Shown here one piece after another: positions 43,268 to 54,165 of a stretch of 64,000 bases of DNA (positions are counted from its first letter, which is position 1; each line of letters begins with the position of its first letter). The stretch spans positions 118,890,043-118,954,042 of the forward strand of contig CM035152.1 in the NCBI GenBank assembly GCA_020205615.1. The letters run 5' to 3'. This stretch comes from Panax quinquefolius. Its lineage: Eukaryota > Streptophyta > Magnoliopsida > Apiales > Araliaceae. A program made the translations under genes and the position numbers. Below the pieces are notes generated by a model. The model searched no databases. It saw nothing but the letters and a program-made list of their open reading frames with translations, and was not told the DNA's origin.

Positions 43268-43280
43268 AGTTTGGAGGTAT
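43268..43280 (+). other. TE8 polypurine tract
   Basis: AAGTTTGGAGGTA lies directly before the 3' LTR (TTTGATAAGTAGG). Athila-type elements commonly have AGTTTGGGGGT at this place. Confidence 0.7.
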
Positions 43281-43281
43281 T

Positions 43282-45064
43282 TGATAAGTAGGTTTTATAC
43301 CTACTTATCTGATATTTATTACTTGAATTAGTTGCTTAAACCTATGTTTTGTAGTTACTTTGCATGCATTGTGTGTTCATTTCATACATTTTATGTTATT
43401 TTGTAGGCTATGACACGACATTGGCATGAAGAAGCAAGGAAAATCAATTTGGACATCTTTTGGACTAAAATACGCAAGCAAGTGCAAGAAGGGAAGATTG
43501 CAGGGGTTTTAACACTAATTTGGATGCATGGTCTTGGCTTGGAACTTGAATTTTATTGTAGATCTACTTCTTAGCTTTCCATAACATCTTGAATCATCCC
43601 AATCGGAGCTCGGATGCGAGAGTTATGGCCTTTTTATCAACAAAGATCAAAACCAAGAGTTGTCATGCTTGCCATTTACATAACATCTACTTCAAGCCCG
43701 ATTTAGATCTTGATCCAGCCGGAATCTGTCAATTCTCAAAGAATAAACGTTGTATATCTCGTCGATATCTTCGATTTGATAGGTGGAAGGCCCCGTAACT
43801 CCTAACGGATCAAACGTTATGCCTATTTTACCAAAGAACGTCGCAACAAAAAATAGAGTGGCGTGGGGCACACCATAAATGAACTATAGCAAGCGGTAAG
43901 CACCGGCCATCGGTTTCTCTGCTATAATAGTATTGGGCGTGCCCAAAATGGCCTAGGAATGGCTGGGAGCTTGTGCCGGCCGGATGAGGAGAGTTAAATT
44001 GGGTGTTATGTTGTCCAATTTGAGCTAGAATAGGATTCTTAGTTGCCTAACTTGCTAGGGTGTCCATTTGAACTTTAAATACATGATTTTAACTTGGATT
44101 GGGAGGCTAGTTTTTGAGGATTCCATTAGATTAGATTATAGTAGATTATGAGTAAAACCTTAGTTTTTATGATATTGGGAGATTGAAGCAACTTGGAGAC
44201 CATTGAAGATCAAGAGGAGGAGCTTGAGGAAGATGGAGATTTGCTGACAACAGATTTATTCTTCACTCTAATCTTATTCTTATCTTTTAATGTATATTCA
44301 AGTGTGGATTCTTAGTTTTAATTCAATGAACTAATTCTTTGTTTGAGATTACAATGGATCTTATTGTGTAGTTTATTTTAATATGCTTCGCTATCAATTA
44401 TTATGTTCTATCGTGAGGATTGTCTATTGTGATTTGGACTTAATTGTTTAATTGATTGGCCATTAATTACCATGATAATCTATATGAACTCGAGAGATGA
44501 AGTATAAGTTTAGATCTAATCATGATAGCATGTGGTTGTGATTTCTGCATAGATGGAATTCAAGATTCGTGTTTAGAATAGAGATATGTCTTTACGCCAT
44601 AAGTAATCTTATAGAGAACTTGTGCTTTAAATCCTTTTTAATTGTAATTCACATAGAGATATAGTGGATTAATTAATTAGGGTGTCTTGCTTAATTCTAT
44701 CATCTGTGGATTTAAGTGAGTATGTGTATTATGAACCGAGAGGTGGTTTTATCTACTTTAGTGTTCTTGATTAACAATTCAGGATAGAGAATAATTGATG
44801 AGAAGTGTGTTAACTTAAATGAAGCAATAAGTGAAGTTCTGATCTTAAATCTACATAATTTTAATTTAACTAGTGAAATTTAATAGTAGTTTAATTATAT
44901 AATTTGAAATTCATTCGTTTAGATAAGATTGAGTTGGTTACGGGTTAGTACTTGGTGATTTTTATTAAACAATTCCTCGTAGGAACGATACTCTACTTAC
45001 ACTTTATTACTTGTTGACCACGTATACTTGCGTGATTGTGCGTAATTAGATTTTATACCCAACA
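43282..45064 (+). repeat. TE8 3' LTR (1783 bp)
   Basis: Colinear with 38609-40351; ends CCCAACA before the TSD AATGT. The TATA box of the 5' copy reads TTTAAATA here. Main difference: a diverged patch at about 43840-43990. Confidence 0.87.
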
Positions 45065-45294
45065 AATGTCCCCTTGAGTCTAATAATCAACAACCGACGG
45101 GTTTGCCTCATGGTGGAGGAATCATGTATATAACATACATTTATCGCGCCTCACCGTATGCATATGATGACATTGTGTCAAGCACTACATTAAAGTATTT
45201 GAAAACATAAGGCATACATTCAAACCATTCATGCACCACACATAGATAAGAAAGGAAAACAACAAGACTAAACGCGTCTTAAGCCCTCTATCAT

Positions 45295-45312
45295 TCCCCA
45301 GCAGAGTCGCCA
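45295..45312 (-). other. TE1 primer-binding site
   Basis: On the minus strand TGGCGACTCTGCTGGGGA follows the LTR end. This is the tRNA-Arg-type site typical of Tat/Ogre elements. Confidence 0.85.
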
Positions 45313-45314
45313 GC

Positions 45315-47513
45315 TGTTGACGCCGGGAAAAATTTGCTTTCCTATTTGTTTCTAGCTTTTTTATTTTTTGCTATGTCGATTAATTTATTTAAAGACTGAT
45401 ATTTTAGGAAAAGACATACATAAAATTTGACGGGGTTTTAAAAGGTTGATTTTAATGAAAAACCAATTAGACAGAGTTTCCAGTTAGTATAAGTTCAAAT
45501 GGATGTACCAACTCATTCGGATTTCTCGAGGTTTTCGCAATATGGCCTAATATGTGACTCCGTAAAATTGGTCTCGAAATCGAGATTCATAAAGTTTGGG
45601 GGGCTACCTTAAGCGAGGGGAAGGTGTTAGGCACCCCCAAACTTTCGTAAAAACACAGTTACCGCATCTCATTGTTTTCCTAGTTTGAAATTTGTGTGTG
45701 TGGTTTGAGAAAATCTAGTATATCTAGTTTTGAATCGTGCTAAGTGCATTATTTTGAAAGAAATTCTAATCTTCTTTTAGCCTATGCCCGAAGGATTTGT
45801 TTTAAGTTAGATTTTGATAAAGTGATTTTGAAATGACGTTTTAGAAAACATGGTATTCAAGCTCTTTGCCAAATAAGGTTCTTCATTACTTTCAATTTTA
45901 AGCCTTAAGTTCATCTAATAACCTGAATCGATTTGATTTTACAAGATCTTTATTATTTTTATTTGTAAATCATTTTTGTGATAATATATAAAATCAAGCA
46001 TCGAAATAGGGTCGGGACCACCCGTGGGCATGAAAGCCATCTCGACAATTCCGAGCATCCATACTCACAATTTTCACTATTATGATACCTTAAATCTGGT
46101 CTCTGGGATGAAGCCCTCGATGTTATTTTAAGGCCCAAAATTACATGTGCAATGATTTGGATATTAACTATTACAATCGAATCCATGTCCATCATGGGAA
46201 TCTAGTCAAAATTCGATTCGTGAATCTCAACTTCAATATTCATAGGCTCACATAATATATCGCAATGAAATAATCCATAGGGAAAATTTGTGGAAAGACT
46301 CTTGAAAACCCTAATCCATAGATTACACAATCTAAGCCAACACCGCGAGGAAATATACATATTGATGAGATCTATTGAGGTGACTTAGAACTTAGGATAT
46401 AAAACAGTAGATCTAAGATGTCTAAGATCCATACAATGACATAATTGAGGTTAAAATAGAAAAAATATATCCCAAACTGAATATCAGGTGAGTCAATTGT
46501 TAGAATCCCTTGACGGAGGGTAGTTGGGACCCCCTCACCACTAGATATAGATCTAAGGCTTTACGAGGTAAGCCAAAATTAACTTAAAACATTGAAAATA
46601 ACTAGATCCAAGTCAATCTTGCATAAAGGTTCAAGCTTTAAGCTTTAAAATCGAAAACGGGCAAGATCTAGGATAGATCTAGTGAATGGATTCAATCTTT
46701 AACAACTTTTAAGCAAAATAACAGGTAAAACGAAGCAGATCAATAGAATATTAATGTATATATATATATATATATATATATGAAGATCAAAAATTGAACA
46801 AGATCTAAACACAATAACAGATAAAACATAGGAGATCTAATTGATATATACTGAATGTACAAGAAAGATTGGATTTTTCACCTTTGAAGATTGAGGAACA
46901 AACTCTCTAGCCTTGAATCTATGCTATTACACTCAAATGGATGAGAGATCTACCTAGCGAATGCTAGATTCATATATCTAGAGATTATTTGTTCTCAAAT
47001 CCGACAATTTCTCTCTCTAGAACTCCTTCTCTCTCTATCTAAAACTATTGAAATGTGTTCCTCTCTTGAAAAAGGAGCTGAAATCGTCCATTTATAGGCC
47101 TCAGGGACCGGCTAGTCCACAGATGTATATGTGGCTGGCCCTGGTAGGGCCCACTTACCTCAATTTTTGTGTCATGTAGTCGGTTCTTACATTGTTCACT
47201 GAAACGTTTGTAACTTTCAATCCAGGAAGAGCAGGGAGACGTGTCATACCATTCCGGAAAGCTCTTTCCGAGAGCTATGCAATGACATAGAGTTTGACCA
47301 ATTCTAGGTCTGGGAAGATAGAGCAAAAAAGCAGAAAAATATCTTCCTGATTTTGTAAGATAATAACTGTCTTGTCTTGAGTAGTTTGCCACTCGAGGAT
47401 CACTCATCCTTAGTTGTGTGATCCTTGCTGGATTATCTTGATGTCTGGGTGAAATGATGTTTTTTCCCTCCTACCATGGTTACTGAAAAAAAGTGAAATT
47501 TTGGGTGTCTACA
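45315..47513 (-). repeat. TE1 5' LTR (2199 bp)
   Basis: On the plus strand TGTTGACGCCGGG to TTTTGGGTGTCTACA; on the minus strand it starts TGTAGACACCC, common for Tat/Ogre LTRs. TATA box TATAAATG on the minus strand at about 47090-47097. A (TA)n array at about 46757-46781. AGTAT (47514-47518) would be the right TSD; the left one is out of reach. Short frames at 45959-46195 and 47045-47407 are not supported as genes. Confidence 0.85.
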
Positions 47514-48184
47514 AGTATTAAAGACAAAAAAATAGAATTAAAGGAATAACTAAGCATAAGAGAAAGCAGCAAAAACCAACAATTAGGAAGATTAACTATC
47601 ATAAATATGTAGTTTCATTAAGCAATGACAAAAATCTTTTCTACTATAATTTTACAGTTTTCATTACATAATATTTTACTATAAACATACCATTTTCATG
47701 AAATTAAAAGGACTCATAAACACGTGAACACTAATATTACATTTGGATTGGAGTAATGAAATGTTAGAATTTGAGCCAAATCTGAAGTGGGTTTCATTAA
47801 TTATTTGAAGTGAATCCACATATCAATGTGTTCTACTCCGTGAGTAGATTAAAATTAAGTATTTGGAAGCTCAAATCCATGGGATAATGAATGAGAAATT
47901 AACTCCCAAAGATCACCCTTGAAAATGATAATAAATACTTGTGAGAAGCTAAGTTCCACATCGGTTAAGAACTAAACTTTAAATAGGTTTATATACAAAA
48001 AAGTTGTTTTTGGGTTTGGGTCCCAAGGGGCACCCCACTTTTAATGGGAAGAGAGGGACTGGTTTTGTTCGAACCCATTATTGTGCCGTAAGCCAAACTG
48101 AAGTCGGAATCAAGACTCAAATGGTATTGGTATATATATATATATTTTGGGCAAAATTTATTTAAATTTTATTTTAATTAGTTC

Positions 48185-48440
48185 TATTATCAAGTGTGTC
48201 ATTTTGTGAAGAATTATGTATTATCAATATTGTGTCATTTTGGGAAGCGTTATTTGTCCGAACAAAAGCGCTAATACTACGTCGTTTTGGGAAGCGCCTA
48301 TTCTAATAGGCCCAAAACTACGTCGTTTTTGGCAAAACCTAAAACTACATCGTTCTGCAAAAGCCTAAAACTACGTCATTTTTTGTCCAAACGAACGCGC
48401 CCATTCTGTAAAAACCCAAAACTACGTCGTTTTGACCGAA
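48185..48440 (+). repeat. Degenerate repeats built on AAAACTACGTCGTTTTG
   Basis: Copies near 48277, 48306, 48331, 48366 and 48417, with earlier partial copies TGTGTCATTTTGGGAAGCG near 48196 and 48229. Spacing is about 25-50 bp. Each has an ACGT core. The block sits 75-330 bp upstream of a TATA box. Confidence 0.6.
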
Positions 48441-48514
48441 TGGATGCCATGCATGCCCTTTCATAAGCATCATGTGCCCTTTCAAGTGGTTGTGTCCCAT
48501 CTGATGGGTCACTA

Positions 48515-48522
48515 ACCCCTCC
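48515..48522 (+). promoter_or_regulatory. TATA box, promoter candidate
   Basis: TATAAATA in CCCCTCCTATAAATAGACTAGG, followed by a C/T-rich leader. No gene is visible downstream, so this is probably an LTR promoter remnant. Confidence 0.4.
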
Positions 48523-49810
48523 TATAAATAGACTAGGGGGCAATCACTTCAATCATTCCATTTCCAAGCATTCTAGTCTTCATTATTACATAAGTTATTC
48601 ATAGTTTATTTGAGTTGAAATAAACCCTATAAAAGTGAGTCCTATAAAAGTGAGTTGAAATTGTATAATAAAGATTTTCCGAATGAAACTCTGTGTTATA
48701 CAAATGCAACTGCTCGTTTCAATTTGTGGAATTGATACAGATACGCGATGAGCAAGATAGGTTAAAAATGGTATTTATGTGGATGTTTATAATTAGGAAT
48801 TTTCATAGAATCAAAATACATTAAAATAAGTTTTATAGAAGAATTTTTTGTTGAATCAACTAGTTGATTTTTTTATAAACAATTTATAAGCGCAAGTGTG
48901 AATTTTGAGTATCAAATATTAAGTTAAAATATTGATATTTGTGCACTTACATGAAAAAAAAATAACAAATATTCTGATGCACTATAAATTTAAAGTATTG
49001 GTACGTTAGAGTATCATATTTAGGAGTGCAAATATCAATCCGTGATTCCTAAGATTGTCTATTTTAGAATGTTTGGAATCGGTTTGAAAGGAACACATTG
49101 ATGTACTCGTAAAGAAACAACACCACAAAATAAATATAACCAAAATTTTGGCCAAAATAGGAGCAAATGTAGGATTTTAGCTTCTAGTAAATGCAACAAC
49201 TTGAAGGATGGAACAAGAACAAATACCCTAGCAGGACTTGCAACAAATATGCGAGAAAGGAGGTGTCTACAATCTTGAGAAATATGAACATAGTCTGGGA
49301 TTTTGTACTGAGTGGCGCCATTATTCTCTGCAAAAACAATGAGTCTACAATCTCATAATATATAACGTTTTAGAGTTAAGGACAAAAATTAAAAAATGAT
49401 TGTATAACATTAAATATAATTTCAATTGCCTGTAATACGCTTAAATTCTCATAATTATCATACATCTCATACTCTATCTCATCTGTAATATTTTTCTATA
49501 AGGGGTTTTTTTAGAAAGATTATAATTAATTCTCCTAGATTATATAAAACGACAAATAATTTAAAAAAAATAAAATTATCTAAAATATCATATATTATGG
49601 GACAAAGAGAATACTTATTAAAATTAATTTTTTAAAGTTAATTTAAATTACTAATTGTTTTATAGTCCAATGTCATTTCCATTGTAAAAGGTCACGCTAC
49701 TTTTTTTAATTGTGGAGGAACGCGTAGCACTACCCTCCTTCGATATGCCCTGGGAACCTCCTGGCCTCAAAAGCAATTCTACGGAGTTTTGAACTTATAC
49801 CAATACCATA

Positions 49811-49812
<2 letters not shown>

Positions 49813-49864
<52 letters not shown>
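49813..49864. repeat. (AT)n microsatellite
   Basis: About 26 uninterrupted AT units; likely length-variable and hard to assemble. Confidence 0.95.
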
Positions 49865-49866
<2 letters not shown>

Positions 49867-49972
49867 GAAGTTTCTATAAAGTGTGACTAGTTCTATCATA
49901 TTAAAGAAGTGTAATAATGATCATGCTCGGTGTTAGTTTGATGGTTATGATAGACTTATAATTATTAGATAA

Positions 49973-50478
49973 TGTTGGAATATTTCACATGAATTTTACA
50001 TCTGATAAATTAATGGTGTAGATAGGATAACATGTGTGGTAGAATCTCAACTAAACCTTTTTAAGAATGAGGTGATTTATCATGTTTGTTGGCCATTTAT
50101 ATGGGTGGCGCTGTATTGATGAATTGATGTGGGATGAATTGTACAATTTCAATACAAGTGGTATCCTGAGCCCATGGTTCGATGGACCCAAGTATCAATA
50201 GTGGAGTCAAGTAGAGCACAAGCATCATTCTCATGTTTGCCACTATACAATGAAATATGATTTGAGATGAATAGTACAGAGCTCAAAATAATTATGGGAA
50301 GCTCCTCGGGCAAAGAGTTCACAACGAGTAAGGTTGTACTATCACGTTTGGCATGGTATAGTAGTATTTGAGTCAAGTAGGACTTTTGAAGGGACTCAAA
50401 GGTGTGTTGATATGTACATGCACATCTACAGTTGGTATGTAGGAAGCGCATGGAATCTTCATGTAGTAGTACTACGTG
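49973..50478 (+). mobile_element. Candidate short-LTR fragment (TRIM-like or copia remnant) with primer site
   Basis: TGTTGGAATATTTCACATG at 49973 to CAATTTCAATACA at 50155 could be an LTR of about 183 bp. AGTGGTATCCTGAGCCCATGG (from 50156) then resembles the tRNA-Met site TGGTATCAGAGCC. The next 300 bp hold no protein-coding signal; a minus-strand frame at 50149-50451 is likely chance. No second LTR is seen before TE9 starts. Confidence 0.35.
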
Positions 50479-50739
50479 TGTTGGACGTGGTTAGTCGTTA
50501 GGATAGTGGCGGGGATTTATCCTAATTCTTAGGTTAATATGTTAGTGTTGTAGTGTGTTAGTGTTTCCTATTTCCTAGCTAGTTCTTTATGATTCTTGAT
50601 AGTTGGGCTATATAATATAGCCAGTAGGTTGTTTTTTTTATGCAGATTATTAATAAGAACTTCCCACGAAACTCTCTGTTTCTCTCTGTTTTTCTCCCTC
50701 TATTTGAATCCCTTCTATCTGTCACAAATTATCTTACCA
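50479..50739 (+). repeat. TE9 5' LTR (about 260 bp)
   Basis: TGTTGGACGTGG to ATCTTACCA, followed directly by the primer site TTTGGTATCAAAGCTAGG (50740-50757, tRNA-Met type with changes). Contains CTATATAATATAGCC near 50609 as TATA box and a CTCTCTGTTTCTCTCTG leader. Short LTRs fit the Reina lineage. The left end is uncertain by a few bases. Confidence 0.65.
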
Positions 50740-50760
50740 TTTGGTATCAAAGCTAGGTTC

Positions 50761-51871
50761 CGACTACGGATACCCGGGGAAAGTCTAATGCCGAATTTCG
50801 TAATGACGTAAACGAGACATTAGCCAAACATGGATCTCATTTCGATCAACTCCAAAATAGTATTGATCAGCTGCATGCCTCCATGCAAATAGTCATCACA
50901 GAGCTTCACGCCTTCCATTTACCTCGGCATCAAGGTCTTCCTCAACCTCATCCTCACCCACTAACCTGTTTGTTGTGGGTGAAACATCTAATGCCAACCG
51001 TCACCATGTTCATCAACACCTTAAGCTTTCCTTTCCAAAGTTCAGCGGTGATGATCCCACAAGTTTGATTTACAAGGCAGATCAATATTTTGAGTTCAAC
51101 AATGTACCTCATGACCAACGAGTTTAGTTGGCATCCTTTCATCTCGAAGACATTGCTCTTCAATGACATCGGTGGTTGATTAAGTTCTGTGGTCCTCTCA
51201 CTTGGGCCGACCTCACTCGAGTGGTTCTTCTTCGCTTTGGATCCACAGAGTACGACGACCCATTCGAGGCTCTTACTCGCCTTCGTCAAACCACAACGGT
51301 TGCTGCCTACCAGGAAGATTTTGAACGACTTTCACATCGCGTGGATGGCTTACCTGAAGCCTTCCTCATTAGTTGTTTCATTGCGGGGTTACGAGATGAC
51401 GTTCGGCTCGACGTTAAAATTAAACATCCAACCTCCTTAACAGAGGCAATTGGCGTTGCACAATTAATTGAGGAACGGAATCAGTTGTAGCGACGAGTCA
51501 CTCCATCATCACGTCCTTCGTCCATCACCGTTCCATCCAAGGCAACGACCAATCCAGTGGCTGGGTTGCCTGGACCTCCACCCACCATGCGTCCATTGCT
51601 ACCTTTAAATTCAACACCATTATGGCGTATCACGAACCAGGAAGCTAAGGAACAGTGTGAGAAAGACTTTTGTTATTATTGCGACAATAAGTTTATTCCG
51701 AGCCACCTTTGTGAATCTCCCCAGCTTTTCATGATAGAGGATTCCATGCATCGAGAACTTGAGGAGAATGAGGATACCAACCAAGGAACAGAAGACAACG
51801 CACCCATCCCGAAAAATCTCATTCCATGCAATTGCGGGAATAAATCATCTACAAACCATCAGGGTATCTAG
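50761..51871 (+). pseudogene. TE9 gag (Reina-like chromovirus)
   Basis: An N-terminal helical part (NAEFRNDVNETLAKHGSHF; LQNSIDQLHASMQIVI) has no ATG left and shifts frame near 50925. The capsid core follows (FPKFSGDDPTSLIYKADQYF; ASFHLEDIALQ; WADLTRVVLLRFGSTEYDD; EDFERLSHRVDGLPEAFLI; FIAGLRDDVRLDVKI), then a linker and a single knuckle of the CxxCDxKxxxxHxC type (CYYCDNKFIPSHLC, near 51672-51713). Stops at 51124 and 51488 and a shift near 51845 break it. This knuckle form and the short LTR are the basis for the lineage call. Confidence 0.78.
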
Positions 51872-52686
51872 CAAGCTGAAGAACAGGGAGGTTCTGGTGT
51901 TGATCGATGGTGGGAGCACTCGCAACTTTATCGACCAAGCCATTGTGTCAAAACATGGCCTACCAGTTAAGAAAAATGAGAAATTACAGGTAACCATGGC
52001 TAGAGAGAAGATAGAAAGTGTTGGTCTTTGTCCATCTCTCACGATCGTCATCCAAGGACATTTCATCACAGCGGATTACTATATACTTCCAGTCACAACT
52101 TGTCTGGTAGTCCTAGGCGTTCAATGGTTAGCTACTCTGGGACCAATAGAGATTGACTACAAGAAGCTTACGATGACTTTCCAAAAATGAGGGGTCCCAT
52201 GCACCCTTCATGGAATGAAACAGATGGGGTTAGAAGTCTTATCACAGAAGGAGTTTAATAATTTGTATGGCACTATGAATCTATTTGCCATTATTCCAAT
52301 GGGTGCCCACGCCCACCAGGAATCCCACCGACCAGATTTGGCCCACCTATTATCAACCTTCTCTCACGTGTTCAAGAATCCTACTGATCTACCCCCACAG
52401 CGCACATGTGACCACCGAATCACATTACAACCCGACGCCCAAACCAGTTAGTGTAAGGCCGTATCGGTATCCCTATTATCAGAAGGATGTGATTGAAAGG
52501 ATGGTGAAAGAACTACTTCAACAAGGGCTCATATGACCCAATCATAGCCCTTACTCGTCCCCTGTGTTATTGGTGCGCAAAGCTGATGGAGAATGGAGAT
52601 TCTGTATCGATTACAGAGCTTTAAACAATTTAACAGTGAAAGACAAGTACCCGATCCCAGTAATTGATGAACTCTTGGATGAACTC
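51845..52686 (+). pseudogene. TE9 protease and N-terminal RT, cut by TE10
   Basis: Protease: VSSKLKNREVLVLIDGGSTR with IDGGS where the family has IDSGS, then FIDQAI and [100 protein letters not shown], ending at DEL in codon phase, where the TE10 LTR starts at 52687. A TGA lies at 52536-52538 (Trp or Arg position), with frame changes near 52190 and 52450. The catalytic FVDD block is not reached; the other half of TE9 must lie beyond TE10, outside the window. Confidence 0.8.
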
Positions 52687-54112
52687 TGTTGGAAGAATGC
52701 ATATTGTGATTTGATGTTTTATGAAATAGCTCATGATTATGTAAAGTCCTTCAAAGAATATATGTACAAGGACTTAGTGATAGATCAAAGTTGTTAGGTT
52801 AATCTTAGCCTTTAAGTGTTTTACCTGTATAGATAAAGAAATCAAATCTGTTAGGTTGATCTATGGCTAGAAAGAAATAAATAAATTTGGTAGTCTATCC
52901 AAATCGATCAATGAATGCGAAGCTAAAGCAGGATCGCAGAGTTGAGATGATCGTAGTGTATCTGCCTTGAAGGGCCTCTCCAGGAATAGTAGAGTGGTCC
53001 AGACGTTTGCCGAGCTAACTTAGAGATCGTAGTGTGCTCTCGGAAACGTAGAGTTTGCAAGATGAGCAAGTGATGATCGTCGTGTGAAGAAAGTGTAGTG
53101 TACTCTTAAGAGCAAGCATCAATATGATAAGACACTATAATTTGAATAGTAAAGTGTCACCTGCCTTGTGTCAGAAATATCAAGCCCTATCGTTCAATTG
53201 AAGATAGACTCCAACAAATAAGGAATGGGCTTTGAACGTTGAAGCTCTCACCAGTCCCAATAGTACAAAAGATATCCTTAGTATTGATCAAAAGAAACGT
53301 AGTCAAGAAGCTAAGAAAAGGACCATTGGGCAGAGGAAAACACCTTTTCGGTGTTGGGAGAAAGCGATCTGCTTACTGTCATTGGTAGGAATGCAATTCA
53401 GAAGATGTGCAGAAATGTCTCCATCAAAGCTTAGAAATGTCAAACGCATTTAATGCTTCATCAGATGATTTCAATTGATAGATTTTAAGGATCTCATATA
53501 TACAGAATACAGACACATAAGAGAGGTAAGCAAGTATTGTACAAAATGCACAAAAATAAAAAACGCTGAACTCTACGATCTAAGAAAAAGGAGAAAGCTT
53601 GCTCAGCTACTCAGTTCTTTTGAACAAGTGCTTAACTGCAACTGAGTAGCCTCAATCACAACTCAACAACTATCAATCTACTGAAATAAGAAGTTCCAAG
53701 TCAGAAGGACTTGAAGAGTTCTAAGTGAACTGTAAAGAGTCAAGTCTACTGGACTTGAAGAGTTCAAAAGTGAATTTAGAAGTGCCTAGACTGCTGGTCT
53801 AGAAGGAATCTGTGAGATTCAGAAAGTGTAAAAGACATCCTTAGTGGATTTCCTACTCAAGGAATAGAAGAGTGGACTAGGAGCTTTGAGTGCTCTGAAC
53901 TACTTAAAAACAACTGTGTCTTTATAACTGCTATAACTGCAATAACTGCCTTTCTCTCTTTAACCTGGTATCTAAAAGGTTTTTTGAAGAATCAATAATT
54001 CCGATGTGCTTAAAGATTTATCAAAACATTCTTTAAACAAAGAAAAGTTTTTAATATCTATTCAACCCCCCCCCACCCTTCTAGATAACTATTGTGCCTT
54101 ATAGAGCTAACA
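52687..54112 (+). repeat. TE10 5' LTR (1426 bp)
   Basis: TGTTGGAAGAATGC to AGAGCTAACA. Contains ATGATCGTAGTGT-type motifs near 52948, 53027 and 53077, a possible TATA (CATATATACAG, about 53496-53503), repeats of GGACTTGAAGAGTTC (about 53708 and 53751), and the C-run ATTCAACCCCCCCCCCACCC at 54058-54078. Confidence 0.87.
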
Positions 54113-54113
54113 A

Positions 54114-54126
54114 TTGGTATCAGGGA
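54114..54126 (+). other. TE10 primer-binding site
   Basis: TTGGTATCAGGGA starts two bases after the LTR; tRNA-Met type (TGGTATCAGAGC) with AG replaced by GG. Confidence 0.8.
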
Positions 54127-54165
54127 TGGTTCTATAATACAGCCTACAGAGCTTGAGTAGATCCA

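Larger units (their letters stand above)
38609..45064 (+). mobile_element. TE8: gag-only Athila-like element (non-autonomous) nested in TE1 leader
   Basis: 5' LTR 38609-40351 and 3' LTR 43282-45064, both starting TGATAAGTAGGTTTTATACC and ending TTTTATACCCAACA. TSD AACGT (38604-38608) and AATGT (45065-45069), one change. The primer site is tRNA-Asp type as in Athila elements. The internal region is only 2.9 kb and holds a gag remnant but no trace of protease, RT or integrase, so it needs another element for movement. The two LTRs look closely alike by eye. Confidence 0.85.
47514..49972. other. Stretch without recognisable gene: outer flank of the nest
   Basis: AT-rich DNA with no conserved protein. 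It holds a CTAAGTTCCACATCGGTTAAGAAC segment near 47950 (a kind of motif often seen in plant copia LTRs), a TA run at 48130-48144, a degenerate repeat block at 48185-48440, a TATA box at 48515, and an AT microsatellite at 49813-49864. Part of it (about 47940-48740) could be a diverged solo LTR, since it has a TATA box and ends in GAATTGATACA, but I cannot fix its borders. Confidence 0.5.

Noticed and set aside
38204..45294. An Ogre-type extra ORF between the TE1 primer site and gag
   Set aside because: After removing TE8 the leader is only about 635 bp and has no long frame, so TE1 is called Tat/Ogre clade without that ORF.
45959..47407. Minus-strand ORFs of 78 and 120 codons in the TE1 LTR
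   Set aside because: No domain, no conserved start context, and they fall in U3/R of an LTR; most likely chance frames.
49700..49800. Possible 5S-related (Cassandra-type) sequence around GGGAACCTCCTGG
   Set aside because: Only a short resemblance to the 5S tail; the internal promoter boxes are not present.
50149..50451. Minus-strand ORF of 100 codons with several Cys
   Set aside because: Overlaps a primer-site-like sequence on the other strand and resembles no known protein family.
53232..53453. Plus-strand ORF of 73 codons in the Sirevirus LTR
   Set aside because: Located in U3/R of the LTR with low-complexity basic content and no support from a second copy.
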